NCBI GenBank assembly: GCA_001983455.1
Contig: LJDB01000044.1
Coordinates: 21,424-56,343 of the forward strand
Direction of reading: 5' to 3'
DNA: 34,920 bases
DNA from: Candidatus Epulonipiscium fishelsonii
Lineage (GTDB): Bacteria > Bacillota > Clostridia > Lachnospirales > Cellulosilyticaceae
Shown: in pieces, positions 32,894 through 34,920 of the stretch
Layout: each line of letters opens with the position of its first letter
Position numbering within the stretch: the first letter of the stretch is position 1
Notes under the pieces: model-generated
Database searches by the model: none
The model's input: the letters and a program-made list of their open reading frames with translations, nothing else
What the model was told of the DNA's origin: nothing
Program-made: the position numbers and the translations under genes

Positions 32894-34778
32894 TAGGGAT
32901 ATATTTTCAGCTTGTAAAAATTTAAGTTGTTTAAAAGCTTTTAAATATTATTATAATGGAACAAATCCTTATCATACAACATTTGAACCTATTTCTGTCC
33001 CAGAAGTAGTTCCCAAAGAACAAATTGTAAAAAATATAGTAATTATAACACGTGAAGATTTATTGCCAGTTGTTTGTATGTGTCAAGAAATAGATGAAGT
33101 AATTGTTTTAAGTAAGTCACAATTAGATGATTTAGAAGAGTATGCTAAGATACCATACAGAAAATATGAAAATTTATATCCAGACGAAAGAATTGACAAT
33201 GATCAATATGAAGAAGAATATAAACTTAGTACTTTTTCTATGCAATTAAAATTGCCAAAAAGTATATTAGATATTCATATGGGTAAATTAAAAATCAGCA
33301 AAGAACGCTATGACATAGCAGAAGACTTTATTAATGAATTTAACCTAGATGTTAACCAAATGGTAATCATTAATCCTACAGGATATAACAAAACACTAGC
33401 ATTAGAACCTTCAAGTTGGGATCCATTTATAAAATATTGTGTAAGTAAAGAGTTTAATGTATTTACTTATATAAATGATACAACAACATTATCAAATACT
33501 CAAATGCTAGATATCCCTATAGGTATATTAATGGTACTTATAGAAAAAGGGTGTAAATATGTTTCTGTACAAAACGAAACTTTGGATTTAATGCATCATT
33601 TAGCTTATAAAAATTTAGAAGCTATTGTGATATTTAAAGTTTGGACTGAGACTGATTTTAAAAGAGCTACTGAACTAAATTATTCAAATATTGCAGATGT
33701 ATCTGATAATATTACATCTATTTGTAGTTCAGGAAATGCACTAGCGGATGCTGCTATTATAAATTTATTGATAGAAAAATTTGAATATAAATTTGTTGAT
33801 TACTTTTACTCCGAACTAAAAATTTATGCTACAGGATATAAACTTGCCAATATTATTTGTAAATTTGATAAAAATGTAATTTATTTAACAATGACACAAC
33901 ATATTGGCGATGTAGCTAGAAGCTTGAAAATAATTAAAGCTATAAAAAAATGTTTAAACATAGATAATGTAATTATAATTACTGATAAAGTATTAAGTGG
34001 AGTGACAAGACTTTGTGAAGATGTTGATGAAATAATAACCATTTCAAAAGAACAATTAGATGTATTATCACGTTACGCAAGATTACCAAATAGAACACAT
34101 AAAAATTTATTTACGGAAATACCAAATGATATTCTATATGTTTCTGAACTATTTAACTTTACAAATTTACAATATGAGCTTAAATTGCCCATAAATATAT
34201 TAAAAAAATATAAAAGTAATTTTATCATTCCACTAGATACTATAGATAAAGCAAAGAATTATATGGTGGAAAATAACTTAATACCCCAAGAAACAGTTGT
34301 TATTATCCCATATGCTAATTCCAGTAGCAACTTCTCTTTAGAAGATATACAACCGTTAATAAATTATTGTATAGATAAACAATATAGAGTTTTAACTAAT
34401 TGTAGTCCTAAAGAAAATGCTTTACCTAATACAGAAAAATTAATGGTTGATGTAGATATTTTTGCAGGATTATTAGCTCTTGGGTGTAAAGCTATTGGAG
34501 TTCAAAGTGGACTTATGGACCTTTTAACTTGGATTGAAAATTATACTATTAGAGCAATCATTTGTTGTAAAAGTATTTCCCTTCTGGATAAATATTTTGC
34601 AGAAAATAAAAGAGAGAAGTTTCTTCCAGAATATAAAAAACTTAATCCAAATTTAATTTACATTAAAGAGACTAAATTATCAGGTATGGAATTAAATTTT
34701 GGCTTAAATGAAAATATTAATTCTTTTAGTGATACAATTTTACAAACATTTATTGAAACATACGAACACGAGGAATAG
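32790..34778 (+). CDS. two-module GT-B/heptosyltransferase-like protein of unknown function
   Basis: A 662-residue soluble protein made of two homologous halves, about 1-330 and 331-662. The second half has IYLTMTQHIGDVARSLK, with HIGD at 371-374, the GD..R pattern seen at the N-terminus of family 9 (heptosyltransferase-like) glycosyltransferases, then VIIITDKVLSG, a DEIITISKEQLD segment and VIIPYANSSSN. The first half repeats the order (IVIITREDLL, DEVIVLSKSQLD, VIINPTGYN), but the GD motif is replaced by NRDIFSACKNL at 35-45, so it may be inactive. The start ATG follows AGGGGTAAAT; an in-frame ATG at 32754 lacks a ribosome site. No signal peptide or membrane span. A near-copy begins 38 bases after the stop. 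The glycan role is inferred. Confidence 0.7.
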   Translation: MIENFANYLDQYSNGFKLAKQYCNGDNTTYYIIINRDIFSACKNLSCLKAFKYYYNGTNPYHTTFEPISVPEVVPKEQIVKNIVIITREDLLPVVCMCQEIDEVIVLSKSQLDDLEEYAKIPYRKYENLYPDERIDNDQYEEEYKLSTFSMQLKLPKSILDIHMGKLKISKERYDIAEDFINEFNLDVNQMVIINPTGYNKTLALEPSSWDPFIKYCVSKEFNVFTYINDTTTLSNTQMLDIPIGILMVLIEKGCKYVSVQNETLDLMHHLAYKNLEAIVIFKVWTETDFKRATELNYSNIADVSDNITSICSSGNALADAAIINLLIEKFEYKFVDYFYSELKIYATGYKLANIICKFDKNVIYLTMTQHIGDVARSLKIIKAIKKCLNIDNVIIITDKVLSGVTRLCEDVDEIITISKEQLDVLSRYARLPNRTHKNLFTEIPNDILYVSELFNFTNLQYELKLPINILKKYKSNFIIPLDTIDKAKNYMVENNLIPQETVVIIPYANSSSNFSLEDIQPLINYCIDKQYRVLTNCSPKENALPNTEKLMVDVDIFAGLLALGCKAIGVQSGLMDLLTWIENYTIRAIICCKSISLLDKYFAENKREKFLPEYKKLNPNLIYIKETKLSGMELNFGLNENINSFSDTILQTFIETYEHEE

Positions 34779-34797
34779 AACAATAATGGATTATATT

Positions 34798-34920
34798 TAA
34801 GAATAGGAGTAAATATATGATAGAAAACTTTGCAAACTATTTGGAACAATATTCAAATGGTTTTAAATTGGCAAAACAATATTGTAATGGAGATAACACC
34901 ACATACTATATTATAATAAA
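34798..34920 (+). repeat. tandem gene duplication, second copy (cut by window)
   Basis: This is the counterpart of 32771-32893. The three differences are one base in the ribosome site (AGGAGT instead of AGGGGT) and two bases that change Leu-Asp-Gln to Leu-Glu-Gln. Confidence 0.9.
34817..34920 (+). CDS. second GT-B/heptosyltransferase-like gene (5' end only)
   Basis: The first 34 codons of a paralogue of the preceding gene. It starts MIENFANYLEQYSNGFKLAK and continues to the window edge. AGGAGT lies six bases before the ATG. It differs from the first gene at one residue in this part. Whether it also has two modules, and whether further copies follow, cannot be seen. Confidence 0.8.
   Translation, partial: MIENFANYLEQYSNGFKLAKQYCNGDNTTYYIII

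Overview
The window is AT-rich DNA with strong Shine-Dalgarno sites before most starts. It comes from a spore-forming Gram-positive anaerobe of the Clostridia, most likely near the Lachnospirales. The pointers are a small acid-soluble spore protein gene with a sigma-G-type promoter, a DUF5721 gene, a ThrE-type exporter split into two genes, TmcAL, a YkuD L,D-transpeptidase, and tRNA genes without encoded CCA. Most of it is housekeeping and transport. There is no phage, insertion sequence or CRISPR array.

Layout: (1) 1-3.3 kb: mtaB, reading off the left edge, then a DUF5721 gene and a two-gene threonine/serine exporter. (2) 3.4-5.3 kb: an Rpn-like PD-(D/E)XK nuclease gene whose 3' end and terminator are duplicated in tandem, leaving a gene remnant. 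(3) 5.3-8.7 kb: dapA, diverging from birA, then bioY and a DUF1284 gene. (4) 8.8-12.9 kb: sstT, an ECF transporter S component under a preQ1-I riboswitch, and a DUF262/DUF1524 GmrSD/SspE-like putative defence nuclease. (5) 13.1-18.7 kb: a PAS-containing chemotaxis receptor, a Dabb protein, tmcAL, a lipoprotein with two Lcl/DUF1566 domains, and a cell-wall amidase. (6) 18.9-22.9 kb: an RmlD-like reductase, a dicarboxylate/amino-acid symporter and an L,D-transpeptidase. (7) 22.9-23.5 kb: five tRNA genes, transcribed Glu-Pro-Lys-Gly-Phe. (8) 23.6-28.8 kb: asd-dapB, then a BtuFCD-like importer operon ending in a divergent PduO-type adenosyltransferase. (9) 29.1-32.7 kb: the spore protein gene, a YjeM-like permease, a methyltransferase and hslO. 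(10) 32.8 kb to the right edge: a gene for a two-module GT-B/heptosyltransferase-like protein and the start of a nearly identical tandem copy.

Functional links: dapA, asd and dapB supply the lysine/diaminopimelate pathway from two separate loci. birA and bioY concern biotin ligation and uptake. The importer operon couples probable corrinoid uptake to a protein of the adenosylation fold. The amidase, L,D-transpeptidase and spore protein relate to the cell wall and the spore.

I did not find a clear new multi-gene system. The least explained parts are the tandem two-module glycosyltransferase-like genes at the right edge, the divergent adenosyltransferase, the apparent non-AUG start of hslO, and the duplicated tail of the Rpn-like gene.
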